From an uncultured Clostridia bacterium (GTDB lineage: Bacteria; Bacillota; Clostridia; TANB77; CAG-508), in assembly GCA_947589135.1 (NCBI GenBank), contig CANPZT010000025.1, forward strand, positions 1 through 14,804: DNA of 14,804 bases, written 5' to 3'. Positions 6,565 to 12,925 of the stretch are shown piece by piece. Made by a program: the position numbers and the translations under genes. Below the pieces are notes generated by a model. That model was not told the origin of the DNA. It did not search any database and worked only from the letters and a program-made list of their open reading frames with translations. Positions within the stretch are counted from its first letter, which is position 1, and each line of letters starts with the position of its first letter.

Positions 6565-8055
6565 CTATTTCTTTTCCGCCTTTATTTTTAATACTGTTCC
6601 AACGATTACAAAGTTATAAATTGCTATTAATGCAATTCCCCAAAACATAATCATTCCAAAACTGCTTAAAGGATTCCATCTAATGAAACAGAAAGTGATA
6701 ATAGCAATCGCTATTGGAATTATTCTAATAAAGAATTCTTTATATGACGTTTTTATTGCTTCTTTTACAACTATATCTTTGCTATTTTCTTTTTGTTCTT
6801 TCTTGATTTTATTTAATATTTTATTCATAAATATATATTCAAGAATTAGTATTAAACCAATTGCAAATAATCCTTCTAATGATATTACTACATTTGTATA
6901 TCTTATTAGTAATGTATATATAGCAAATAATCCTATATATAAAATGGCTCCAATTATTCCATTTGTTTTATATCTAATGCAAAGTATTATTAATGCAACG
7001 GCAATTATCGCAATCGCTACATATCCTATTATTTGAATATTATCTTCTGTAATATCTGTTGAAATATATTCATTTTCAGCTATATCGTATTTAATAGGAA
7101 TATTTCCTGAATCTAAAACTGTTGCCATACTTAATGCTTGGTCAACATATCCATTTAGTGTATCTTTATCTGTTGATGCTTGTCCAATTGATAGTTGTAA
7201 TTGTCCTGTAACTAATGGTTCGTCAAAACTTGTTGACATTATTTCTTGGTCATCTACTTTCATTGTTATTGTCTTTTCTTCTGTTGTATCTTCTTCTGTA
7301 GCTGTTTCTGTATTTTCTGCATCTGTTGTTTCTTCTGATGCAGTATTAGTATCACTTGCTTCTTCTGATGTCGCATTAGTGTCACTTGATTCTTCTGTTT
7401 TTACATATTTATTACTAATATCTTCTAATTTTTTGGCTCCATCTTTATTAAATTTTATATCCAAATATACAGTAGTTCCTGCATTAGCTGTAGTAGTAGA
7501 ATTAGATCCATACATAACATTTGATGATTTTATATCATCATTTGTCATTAATACTTCTTTTGTCTCACTATCTATTATTTCAAATTTACCTGTGGTACTT
7601 AAATTACTTACAACATTATCTGTATTATCATTTTCTGTAAATTCTATTATAATTTCTCCTGTTTGCTCATCTAATCTTATGTTGTAATCATTTACATTTA
7701 ATTTTTTTAGTCTTTTTTCAATTATCTCTTTTGACTTTTTATAGTTATCTGTTGTTAATATTTCTTCTGGATTATTTTTAACTTCTTCTTTACTATATCC
7801 TTTTTCTGCTATTTGTTCATCTGTTAATTCATCTGTTTCTTCTACTTCTGCTCCATTTTCATCTTTGATAATTGTTTCTGTTTCCTCATTTACTTTTAAT
7901 TTTACTTGTCTAACTCCTTTTAAGTTCATAGTATAAGAATAATCTTTTACTTTATTCTCCATCCTATTTTGCACTTGACTATAAATTCCTAAAAAAGCAA
8001 TCATTGAGACTAACACAATTGCTAAAATTATTGTTAATATTTTAACTTTTTTCAT
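6565..8055 (-). CDS. secD: SecD-like translocase subunit, divergent
   Basis: The protein has 496 residues: membrane segment 1 at about 6-25, a large external region at about 30-335, then membrane segments at about 341-360, 366-385, 390-411, 443-459 and 463-487. The six-segment layout is that of SecD. External motifs fit the family: IIEKRLKKLNVNDYNIRLDEQTGEI (about 111-135) matches the SecD hallmark RVNxLGVxEPxIQxQG; then TGKFEIID, and LVTGQLQLSIGQ with a downstream LxxGxLPI-like region (LDSGNIPIKYDIAENEYIS, 315-332). The GMAVDANVLIFERIRE motif is replaced by GLILILEYIFMNKILNKIKKE, so the proton-path aspartate is absent or moved. A Thr/Glu/Ser-rich insertion fills residues 219-262. It has its own promoter at 8087-8115 and a GGGAGG ribosome binding site, and forms an operon with secF. 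Confidence 0.72.
   Translation of the reverse strand: MKKVKILTIILAIVLVSMIAFLGIYSQVQNRMENKVKDYSYTMNLKGVRQVKLKVNEETETIIKDENGAEVEETDELTDEQIAEKGYSKEEVKNNPEEILTTDNYKKSKEIIEKRLKKLNVNDYNIRLDEQTGEIIIEFTENDNTDNVVSNLSTTGKFEIIDSETKEVLMTNDDIKSSNVMYGSNSTTTANAGTTVYLDIKFNKDGAKKLEDISNKYVKTEESSDTNATSEEASDTNTASEETTDAENTETATEEDTTEEKTITMKVDDQEIMSTSFDEPLVTGQLQLSIGQASTDKDTLNGYVDQALSMATVLDSGNIPIKYDIAENEYISTDITEDNIQIIGYVAIAIIAVALIILCIRYKTNGIIGAILYIGLFAIYTLLIRYTNVVISLEGLFAIGLILILEYIFMNKILNKIKKEQKENSKDIVVKEAIKTSYKEFFIRIIPIAIAIITFCFIRWNPLSSFGMIMFWGIALIAIYNFVIVGTVLKIKAEKK
7330..7389. repeat. Two 30-bp tandem repeats inside secD
   Basis: Two adjacent 30-bp units (7330-7359 and 7360-7389) differ at few positions and are followed by a partial third unit. 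They encode SSDTNATSEE and ASDTNTASEE, part of the acidic, low-complexity insertion in the external domain of the SecD-like protein. This looks like local slippage and expansion. Confidence 0.75.
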
Positions 8056-8086
8056 TTTTGGTACCTCCCTAAATTCGTCCTTTTAG

Positions 8087-8115
8087 ATTTTATATTAAAA
8101 CAAAAAAAATATCAA
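8087..8115 (-). promoter_or_regulatory. Sigma-A promoter of secDF
   Basis: TTGATA and TAAAAT, each five of six to consensus, are separated by 17 nt on the minus strand. This predicts a start near 8080 and a short leader to the secD ATG at 8055. No strong terminator precedes it, so read-through from the upstream operon is also possible. Confidence 0.65.
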
Positions 8116-8140
8116 CTGTTTTTTAAGAATTTTGTATTTA

Positions 8141-9502
8141 TTATTTCATATTATAAGTTCCAACATCTTTATTCCAAGAATCAATTAAATGTTGCTTTTC
8201 TGTTTTAGGAATTAAAGCCATTCTAAATGCTGATATTGGCCTATTATATCTATACATAGTTTCTTGCCCATCAGATACTGCACTCTGCCATCCATGATTA
8301 TTTACTAATATTTGATATACAATAGAATAGTAAGAATTATCCTTCAATCTCATTTTTATTCCTGAAATTCCAAAAGAATAAGTTTCGTCATTTTGCTTTG
8401 GAATTGGATTTTTTCCATTAGTATCTGTTTTTCCTACTGTATTAATTCCACTTCCACCAAACATAAAACAATTTTTATTTTGAATATTTACTATTGTTCC
8501 AGATGCCATTGATGCATAAGTTGTTTTACTTGGATTATACCCATATAAATATTTAGTATGATATGTATTGCAAATTGCTTGACTTCCTTCTCCCCAATAA
8601 GAATAAACAAAAGCTTGTGCTTGTATAAAATCTTTATCTATATTTCCATCAACATGAAATGCTAATGCTTCTGTTTTTAAAATTGGATCTCGTTTTACAG
8701 CAGTTTTTCCCGCCACATCATAATTTCCATATCCGAATGTCCAACCAACTTCCGAATTGTGAGAACCATACACAATATTAATATTTGTTGCTTTTGTAAT
8801 ATTTATTTCTACTTTTGTTTTATTTTGAGCTAAATCCATTATCTCAAAAGTATAAGATACATTATTTGTAAATTCTTTTGTTAGAACTAATTTACTCTCA
8901 GAAATATTCCATCCTTCCATTTGTCTAATTGCTTCATTTGAAGTAACACTAGCAATTACTTTTCCTTGTGCACTTTCCTTTTCTGAAAATGTTGCATTAG
9001 GAGCAATATTATCAATTTGCACGTCAGTATCAAAAATTGTTTCTTTATTAATATTATCTGATTTATCTTTTATAGTCCCTTCTTTTACAACAATTTTTAA
9101 CTTTCCATTACCAGTTAGTTTGCTTAACTTTATTTGATATATAATTGATTCACTATTTTTTTCTACTTCTTTTATCTCATAAATTTCTGGATTAACTTCT
9201 TTCTCTTGAATTAGTATTTTTATTTTTTCTTTTCCAAAATTATTTTCTATTATATTTTTTTCTATTACTTTTATTTTTGCAGTTATAGTATGTGTCTGAT
9301 TAGCATATTTTTCATAACCTGTATTTGTATTTTCTAAACTTACCAATTCTATTTTAGGTGGATTTCTGTCAATATCAATATTGGCAATAGTGTAAGTAGC
9401 ATCAAATATATATTTTGCATATATATTTATGTTTATACATATTATGGCTAAAAATATCATAATAAAGACATATGGTTTTTTATTTTTCCTTATTTTTTCT
9501 AT
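8141..9502 (-). CDS. Secreted surface protein with Ig-like and ChW-like repeats; ATA start
   Basis: I place the start at ATA (9502-9500). A full AAAGGAGG ribosome binding site ends 7 nt before it, an in-frame TAG stands immediately upstream, and reading from ATA gives the basic leader IEKIRKNKKPYVF before the hydrophobic segment. The first ATG (9460) has no ribosome binding site and would remove the charged leader. The protein then has about 453 residues: signal or anchor segment (about 11-30), an Ig-like region (about 45-165), a second Ig-like domain (about 166-238, IDNIAPNATFS to DLAQNKTKVEINITKA), then two segments like clostridial ChW repeats (about 243-284, SEVGW-AGK-KTEALAF; and 394-432, VNNHGWQ-SDGQE-AFRMALI) around a Gly/Tyr-rich insert. 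ChW repeats are found in clostridial surface proteins. It is last in the TasA-like operon and may attach to wall polymers or other operon products. Exact function unknown. Confidence 0.6.
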   Translation of the reverse strand: MEKIRKNKKPYVFIMIFLAIICININIYAKYIFDATYTIANIDIDRNPPKIELVSLENTNTGYEKYANQTHTITAKIKVIEKNIIENNFGKEKIKILIQEKEVNPEIYEIKEVEKNSESIIYQIKLSKLTGNGKLKIVVKEGTIKDKSDNINKETIFDTDVQIDNIAPNATFSEKESAQGKVIASVTSNEAIRQMEGWNISESKLVLTKEFTNNVSYTFEIMDLAQNKTKVEINITKATNINIVYGSHNSEVGWTFGYGNYDVAGKTAVKRDPILKTEALAFHVDGNIDKDFIQAQAFVYSYWGEGSQAICNTYHTKYLYGYNPSKTTYASMASGTIVNIQNKNCFMFGGSGINTVGKTDTNGKNPIPKQNDETYSFGISGIKMRLKDNSYYSIVYQILVNNHGWQSAVSDGQETMYRYNRPISAFRMALIPKTEKQHLIDSWNKDVGTYNMK

Positions 9503-9516
9503 CTAAATTCCTCCTT

Positions 9517-10116
9517 TCACAATTCTTTGCCTATTGCATTAATATAAAAACGATAATCTTTTAACGTTGTTCCATCTTTTGTATCTTGAATATCTTGTCC
9601 TATATCTGTTTCGTAATTCCAAATCCATTGAATTATAATTTTCTTAGATTCATTTTTATTAACATTTCCTTGCAATTCTTCTGCTAATTCTTCTATTCTT
9701 TGATACTTTTGATCTTTTCCTTTAATTGAAAAAGTTAAATTTTGAGGTTTTATATTTTGACTAATAAATTCTATTTGATAATTGATATCTTTATTTGCTT
9801 GTAAAATTAGTTCAAATTCACCTTCTGTTCCTGGTGCAATTTTTTCATTTATTAACTTTTTTTGATCTATTGTTTCTAATAATGAAATATTTGTTGAAAT
9901 TTCATTTTTATTTGAAAAGTCAAAATAATATTTATAAATTTGGTTTTCATTATCATTTGTATTCATCTGATTTTGTTTACTTTGTGAAAATAATTTGAAA
10001 AAAATAAAATCTTCTGCAAAATCTCTTTTTTGGATTTGATATAATATAAGAAATAATATAAGAAGAATAAAAAAGATTATTAAAATCAACATCTTTATTT
10101 TTGTTTTCTTTTTCAT
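9517..10116 (-). CDS. TasA/camelysin-like secreted protein (second copy)
   Basis: The protein has 199 residues with a very basic start and one hydrophobic segment (about 9-27), so it is secreted or anchored outside the membrane. The ectodomain is a paralogue of the product of 10746-11330: NEKIAPGTEGEFELIL against NNKIAPGTSGKFDIII, INYQIEF against INYQVDF, and IQWIWNYETD against IQWNWKYQTG. That pattern of N-x-APG, a beta-rich core and no catalytic motif is the style of TasA/CalY proteins, which in Bacillus build extracellular matrix fibres after SipW processing. No SipW-type peptidase is in the window. The start follows AAAGGAGGTACA. It begins 10 nt after the preceding gene, and its TGA stop is joined to the next ribosome binding site. 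The family call is by eye. Confidence 0.55.
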   Translation of the reverse strand: MKKKTKIKMLILIIFFILLILFLILYQIQKRDFAEDFIFFKLFSQSKQNQMNTNDNENQIYKYYFDFSNKNEISTNISLLETIDQKKLINEKIAPGTEGEFELILQANKDINYQIEFISQNIKPQNLTFSIKGKDQKYQRIEELAEELQGNVNKNESKKIIIQWIWNYETDIGQDIQDTKDGTTLKDYRFYINAIGKEL

Positions 10117-10126
10117 TGTACCTCCT

Positions 10127-10633
10127 TTACCCTTTTGCCTGTTCAGAATGTACTTTAATTTCTATCTTTTGCATAATATCTTCTATTGAGGTTGATTTTT
10201 CTTTATCATATTTTATTTGTATTTTGTATTCATCTTGTTGCATTTCTTTCTTTTTTAACGTAAACTCTTCTGTTTGGTTATTTTCTATTGAAATTTCTTT
10301 ATTGTTTTTTAATAGTTTAATTGAAATTGCATCATCTTCTTTGTTTAGTATTTGTACATAATACTTCATATCAACTTGTGTAATTTCTCCTACTTCATTG
10401 TAATTCTTTACATAGAAAGTATAATTTCCTTCTTTTTGTTTTGATGTTATATTAATTTCTGGATTGTTCTCTACAACTAAAATTGGTTTTGCAACTGCTC
10501 CATTTGATTTTATTTGTGTACTACTAATAGCTTTTCCTATACTACATCCTGAAAAAAATAATATCATTACCATTATTGTTACACATATTAAAGTTATCTC
10601 TCTTTTTTTATTTTGAATTAATTTTATTTTCAT
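10127..10633 (-). CDS. Small exported or lipid-anchored protein, TasA-like context
   Basis: The start is taken at ATG 10633 (168 residues), because GAAGG lies just before it; an in-frame ATG at 10705 has no ribosome binding site and would run through a hairpin. A basic leader is followed by a hydrophobic segment ending FFSGC (Cys30), which resembles a lipobox although Phe at -3 is unusual, so signal peptidase I or a simple anchor is possible. The rest is a predicted beta-sandwich: NYTFYVKNYNEVGEITQVDMKYYVQIL, then a strand-rich tail. The spacing of strands recalls TasA-like domains, and the flanking genes encode clear paralogues of each other, so it may be a third, shorter member or an accessory. 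No catalytic residues are visible. Function unknown. Confidence 0.6.
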   Translation of the reverse strand: MKIKLIQNKKREITLICVTIMVMILFFSGCSIGKAISSTQIKSNGAVAKPILVVENNPEINITSKQKEGNYTFYVKNYNEVGEITQVDMKYYVQILNKEDDAISIKLLKNNKEISIENNQTEEFTLKKKEMQQDEYKIQIKYDKEKSTSIEDIMQKIEIKVHSEQAKG

Positions 10634-10642
10634 AGCATCCTT

Positions 10643-10683
10643 CTTTCCTTTTAAAATAGGAAAGAGTTTCACAATCTCTTTCC
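10643..10683 (-). promoter_or_regulatory. Two mutually exclusive hairpins before the lipoprotein-like gene
   Basis: On the minus strand GGAAAGAG (10683-10676) pairs with CTCTTTCC (10666-10659), 8 bp with a 9-nt loop. The same CTTTCC arm can instead pair with GGAAAG at 10648-10643, directly beside the GAAGG ribosome binding site, again about 8 bp. Only one can form at a time, so the site could tune translation of the gene starting at 10633. This is inferred from base pairing alone. Confidence 0.4.
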
Positions 10684-10745
10684 CTTGTATTTTATTTTCT
10701 ATCATTCAATAAAATTAATAGATTATGAAATGAATCTAAAATTGT

Positions 10746-11330
10746 TTAATTAGGTGCAACTTGTGTTCCTGATACAATAATGTCGAATTCATAATTTGAA
10801 ATATTTTTTGCATCTTGTGTATCAACCTTATCATTTGCCGTAATTTCTTCTGGTGTACTTCCTGTCTGATATTTCCAGTTCCATTGAATTGGAAATACTT
10901 TTCTTTTTTCCTGTTCGTTGCTGTTAATTGTTCCTGATAGCACTTGTGTTAATTGAGTAATAGAATTATATTCTGTGCCATTATAACTAAATTTTAAGTT
11001 AGTTGGTTTATTTTTTTCATTTCTGAAATCAACTTGATAGTTTATTCCAACATCTGAACCTGTAGCATCTATAATAATATCAAATTTTCCACTTGTTCCT
11101 GGGGCTATTTTATTATTTACAAGTGTCTGGTTATTACTAGTAGATTGTAAGTTTATTGTTTGTACTTGTTCTTCTTGTCCATTAACATTAAATTGCCATG
11201 TAGCAACTTGTGCAATTCCTTCTCCTTTCACTCTTGCAACATATTTTGAATATACTTGTCCTCCTATAAAGGATGATAAAATTCCTAATAAAATTGCTAA
11301 TGCAATAATAATTTTCTTTTTTTTGGTCAA
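10746..11330 (-). CDS. TasA/camelysin-like secreted protein (first copy); TTG start
   Basis: I choose TTG at 11330: AAAGGAGG ends 7 nt before it, whereas the ATG at 11336 is only 1 nt after GGAGG, too close to be used well. This gives 194 residues. A basic leader (MTKKKK) and hydrophobic segment (about 7-24) end in YSKYVARVKGEGIAQVATWQFNV, a junction I associate with SipW-type exported proteins. The mature part has NNKIAPGTSGKFDIIIDATG, INYQVDFRNE, IQWNWKYQTG and a final YEFDIIVSGTQ strand, the TasA/CalY beta-sandwich style. TasA forms amyloid-like fibres in Bacillus biofilms; here the role is inferred. It is first in a four-gene operon read from the perfect promoter at 11480-11508 after a leader of about 140 nt. 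A small 6-bp hairpin (10719-10738) follows it and may reduce read-through. Confidence 0.6.
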   Translation of the reverse strand: MTKKKKIIIALAILLGILSSFIGGQVYSKYVARVKGEGIAQVATWQFNVNGQEEQVQTINLQSTSNNQTLVNNKIAPGTSGKFDIIIDATGSDVGINYQVDFRNEKNKPTNLKFSYNGTEYNSITQLTQVLSGTINSNEQEKRKVFPIQWNWKYQTGSTPEEITANDKVDTQDAKNISNYEFDIIVSGTQVAPN

Positions 11331-11479
11331 AAGCATTCCTCCTTTAATTTGTTATTTAATTTTTTTTGATTTTTTTACGATTTGTTAAGAAATAAATTGA
11401 AATTAATTTTTCTAAACAATAAAAAAAATGAATTTAAAAATAAATTTTATTAAATGATAAAAATTTAAAATATGTTTAA

Positions 11480-11508
11480 ATTATAATGTCAAAAAAAAGA
11501 ATTGTCAA
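11480..11508 (-). promoter_or_regulatory. Perfect-consensus sigma-A promoter of the TasA-like operon
   Basis: TTGACA and TATAAT are separated by exactly 17 nt on the minus strand (-35 at 11503-11508, -10 at 11480-11485). The start should be near 11473, leaving a leader of about 140 nt that is almost entirely A/T. The -35 box lies inside the 3' arm of the terminator of the upstream gene, and the terminator T-run forms part of the promoter spacer. Confidence 0.85.
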
Positions 11509-11568
11509 TTGTCTTTTCTTAGAAAATATAACTTTTCATCGCAACTTTCGACAATAACAATTCTTTTT
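11494..11568 (-). terminator. Terminator of the TIGR04086-type gene, fused to the next promoter
   Basis: AAAAAGAATTGT pairs with ACAATTCTTTTT (12 bp), then ATTGTC pairs with GACAAT (6 bp) after a small bulge; TTTTC/GAAAA can add a hairpin in the loop. On the minus strand eight T residues follow. It starts right at the stop codon of the upstream gene. Confidence 0.8.
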
Positions 11569-11931
11569 CTACTTTTTATTTACTCCTATAATTCCACCTA
11601 ATATTCCAAAAATTATTCCAACCCCTATCATAATTATACTTTGAAGATTTAAACTAAAATTCCAATTTAATAAACTTGAAATAAAGTATAAAATTAAAAT
11701 GTAAATTCCTCCTACTAATGCTCCATTTACAATTCCGTTCTTTTGCATCTTCATATTTCCAATAGAGCTTCCAATAAGTATACTAATTGCAGTTACTACT
11801 ATTATCACAGGAGTTATTGTATTTTCATTAATATTTGTATAAGTTAATAAAACTGAAAATATCATTAGTAAAATAAAAGTAGTTATAAGTGATATTCCTA
11901 TTCCTTTAGCAATGTTTTTAGATGTTTCCAT
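11569..11931 (-). CDS. TIGR04086-type small membrane protein
   Basis: The protein has about 120 residues and four hydrophobic segments (about 9-29, 39-57, 67-88 and 95-116). It has the family's look: a GIGISLITTFILLMIFS start, a Gly-containing GSSIGNMKMQKNGIVNGALVGGIYILILYF centre and an IGVGIIFGILGGIIGVNKK end. TIGR04086/YrzE-like proteins are common in Clostridia; their function is not established. Two starts are possible: ATG 11943 directly abuts the AAAGG ribosome binding site, so ATG 11931 is preferred with a somewhat long spacer. It is read from a promoter at 11980-12008 and ends in the terminator at 11494-11568. In many clostridial genomes the family lies near secDF or yajC genes (recalled, not shown here), which fits this neighbourhood. 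Confidence 0.75.
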   Translation of the reverse strand: METSKNIAKGIGISLITTFILLMIFSVLLTYTNINENTITPVIIVVTAISILIGSSIGNMKMQKNGIVNGALVGGIYILILYFISSLLNWNFSLNLQSIIMIGVGIIFGILGGIIGVNKK

Positions 11932-11979
11932 TTTTACTATCATCCTTTCAATATATAAATTTAGTTAAAAATTAAAATT

Positions 11980-12008
11980 CGTATAATAAAATTGTAATTA
12001 CTTTTCAA
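11980..12008 (-). promoter_or_regulatory. Probable promoter of the TIGR04086-type gene
   Basis: TTGAAA and TATACG are separated by 17 nt on the minus strand, between the terminator of the biotin-ligase-like gene and the start of the membrane protein gene. The -10 box matches consensus at four of six positions, so this is a moderate call. Confidence 0.45.
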
Positions 12009-12043
12009 CCTTTTATCTCTTTATTTAATTTATATTAAAACAA

Positions 12044-12077
12044 AAAAGAAATAGAACTTTTTATTTCTATTTCTTTT
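12044..12077 (-). terminator. Terminator of the biotin-ligase-like gene
   Basis: A perfect 13-bp stem (AAAAGAAATAGAA with TTCTATTTCTTTT) and an 8-nt loop start 8 nt past the stop codon; on the minus strand it continues into TTGTTTT. Confidence 0.8.
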
Positions 12078-12084
12078 CTCACTT

Positions 12085-12648
12085 TTATATTTTTATTAAT
12101 TCGTTTATAATAGCACTTATTATTTCTTCTCTTTCAAAGTCTTTCTTGAATTCTTCTTTTAATGATGTCGCAATTTCTTTTATTTCATCATCAAAATTAT
12201 TTTCGTTTACATTAAATCCTATACTAATTAACAAATATTTTACCTGTTCACCTATTGTATGAATTTCGGTTAATATTCCACATATTTTTTTATTGTTTAG
12301 TAATAGGTCATTCGGTTCCTTTATTTCTAAATTATAATTGTATAATTTTTTAATCGCATTTTTTATTTTTTTTGCTAAATCTATTGTAATTCCTTCTAAT
12401 TGCTTTGCTTTTACATTTGGCTTTAGAATTATTGTCATTGCTATGTTCTTTTCTTTTCCTGTATGCCACTTTCTTCCTTTTGTTCCTATTCCTCGTGTTT
12501 GCTTTTCGGCTATTATAATAGTTTTATTTTGTTTTTGTTCTGCTACTTTTTTTGCATAAATATGCGTAGATTCAATTTCTTTATAGTACTCTATAGTTAT
12601 TTTTTTATCTATTTCTTGTTTTATTTTTTCTATATCTAACTTTTCCAT
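12085..12648 (-). CDS. birA: Biotin--[acetyl-CoA-carboxylase] ligase-like protein, short form
   Basis: The protein has 187 residues and corresponds to the catalytic core of BirA. Family motifs appear in order: YKEIESTHIYAK (23-33), TRGIGTKGRKW (51-61, the biotinoyl-AMP loop), K110-EPND (KWPND in the family), KICGILTE (121-128), ISIGFNVN (141-148) and ATSLKEE. BirA attaches biotin to the carrier protein of carboxylases. There is no N-terminal helix-turn-helix, so it is not a BirA-type repressor, and no C-terminal SH3-like domain of about 45 residues. The tryptophan of KWPND is Glu111. Activity is therefore probable but not certain, and a lipoate-type or other ligase relative cannot be excluded. 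The ATG follows AAAGGA with 6-nt spacing. No biotin carboxylase or carrier gene is in the window. Confidence 0.75.
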   Translation of the reverse strand: MEKLDIEKIKQEIDKKITIEYYKEIESTHIYAKKVAEQKQNKTIIIAEKQTRGIGTKGRKWHTGKEKNIAMTIILKPNVKAKQLEGITIDLAKKIKNAIKKLYNYNLEIKEPNDLLLNNKKICGILTEIHTIGEQVKYLLISIGFNVNENNFDDEIKEIATSLKEEFKKDFEREEIISAIINELIKI

Positions 12649-12848
12649 CTTTGTTCCTTTACTTTATTCCATTTAGCTTTGATTATAATATTTTTCCTTC
12701 TTCTTGATACTATCCATCTCTTGTTGTGCAAATAATAATTGTCGTCTACAATTTATAGCATGATTAATATGCCAATTATTTATTCAAAGTCATAAAAATT
12801 TTATAATATTTTTATTAAAATGTCTACTATTTTTTGCCCTTTCCATCT
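12649..12848. other. Spacer between birA and sortase with a possible gene remnant
   Basis: This 200-nt stretch holds no gene with a usable start. On the minus strand a 36-codon open frame (12783-12673) follows a TGA and ends in TAA; it encodes RRQLLFAQQEMDSIKKKEKYYNQS, a coiled-coil-like tail that loosely recalls DivIC/FtsB septum proteins. It has no start codon or ribosome binding site, so it is at most a remnant. A TATAAT at 12681-12686 (minus strand) could be the birA -10 box, but no good -35 box precedes it. Confidence 0.25.
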
Positions 12849-12920
12849 AAAAACTATCCAATTAAAATGAACCCAAAAAATGTTCAATTTTTGGGTTCAG
12901 TATATTAATGGATAGTTTTT
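12849..12920 (-). terminator. Two nested hairpins after the sortase gene
   Basis: An outer 12-bp stem (AAAAACTATCCA with TGGATAGTTTTT) encloses an inner perfect 12-bp stem (TGAACCCAAAAA with TTTTTGGGTTCA, 8-nt loop). Each stem is followed by T-rich sequence on the minus strand. It starts 5 nt past the sortase stop, so a terminator is the simplest reading. The perfect double stem could also be the relic of a small inverted-repeat element. Confidence 0.7.
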
Positions 12921-12925
12921 TATTT

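Noticed and set aside
8089..8107. A 19-bp sequence shared with 12029-12047 as a possible dispersed repeat
   Set aside because: It is A/T-only except one base, and at 12029-12047 it overlaps a terminator tail; chance similarity is likely.
10127..10705. A longer form of the lipoprotein-like gene starting at 10705
   Set aside because: No ribosome binding site, and the extra 24 residues are not signal-like; the ATG at 10633 follows GAAGG and begins a proper signal segment.
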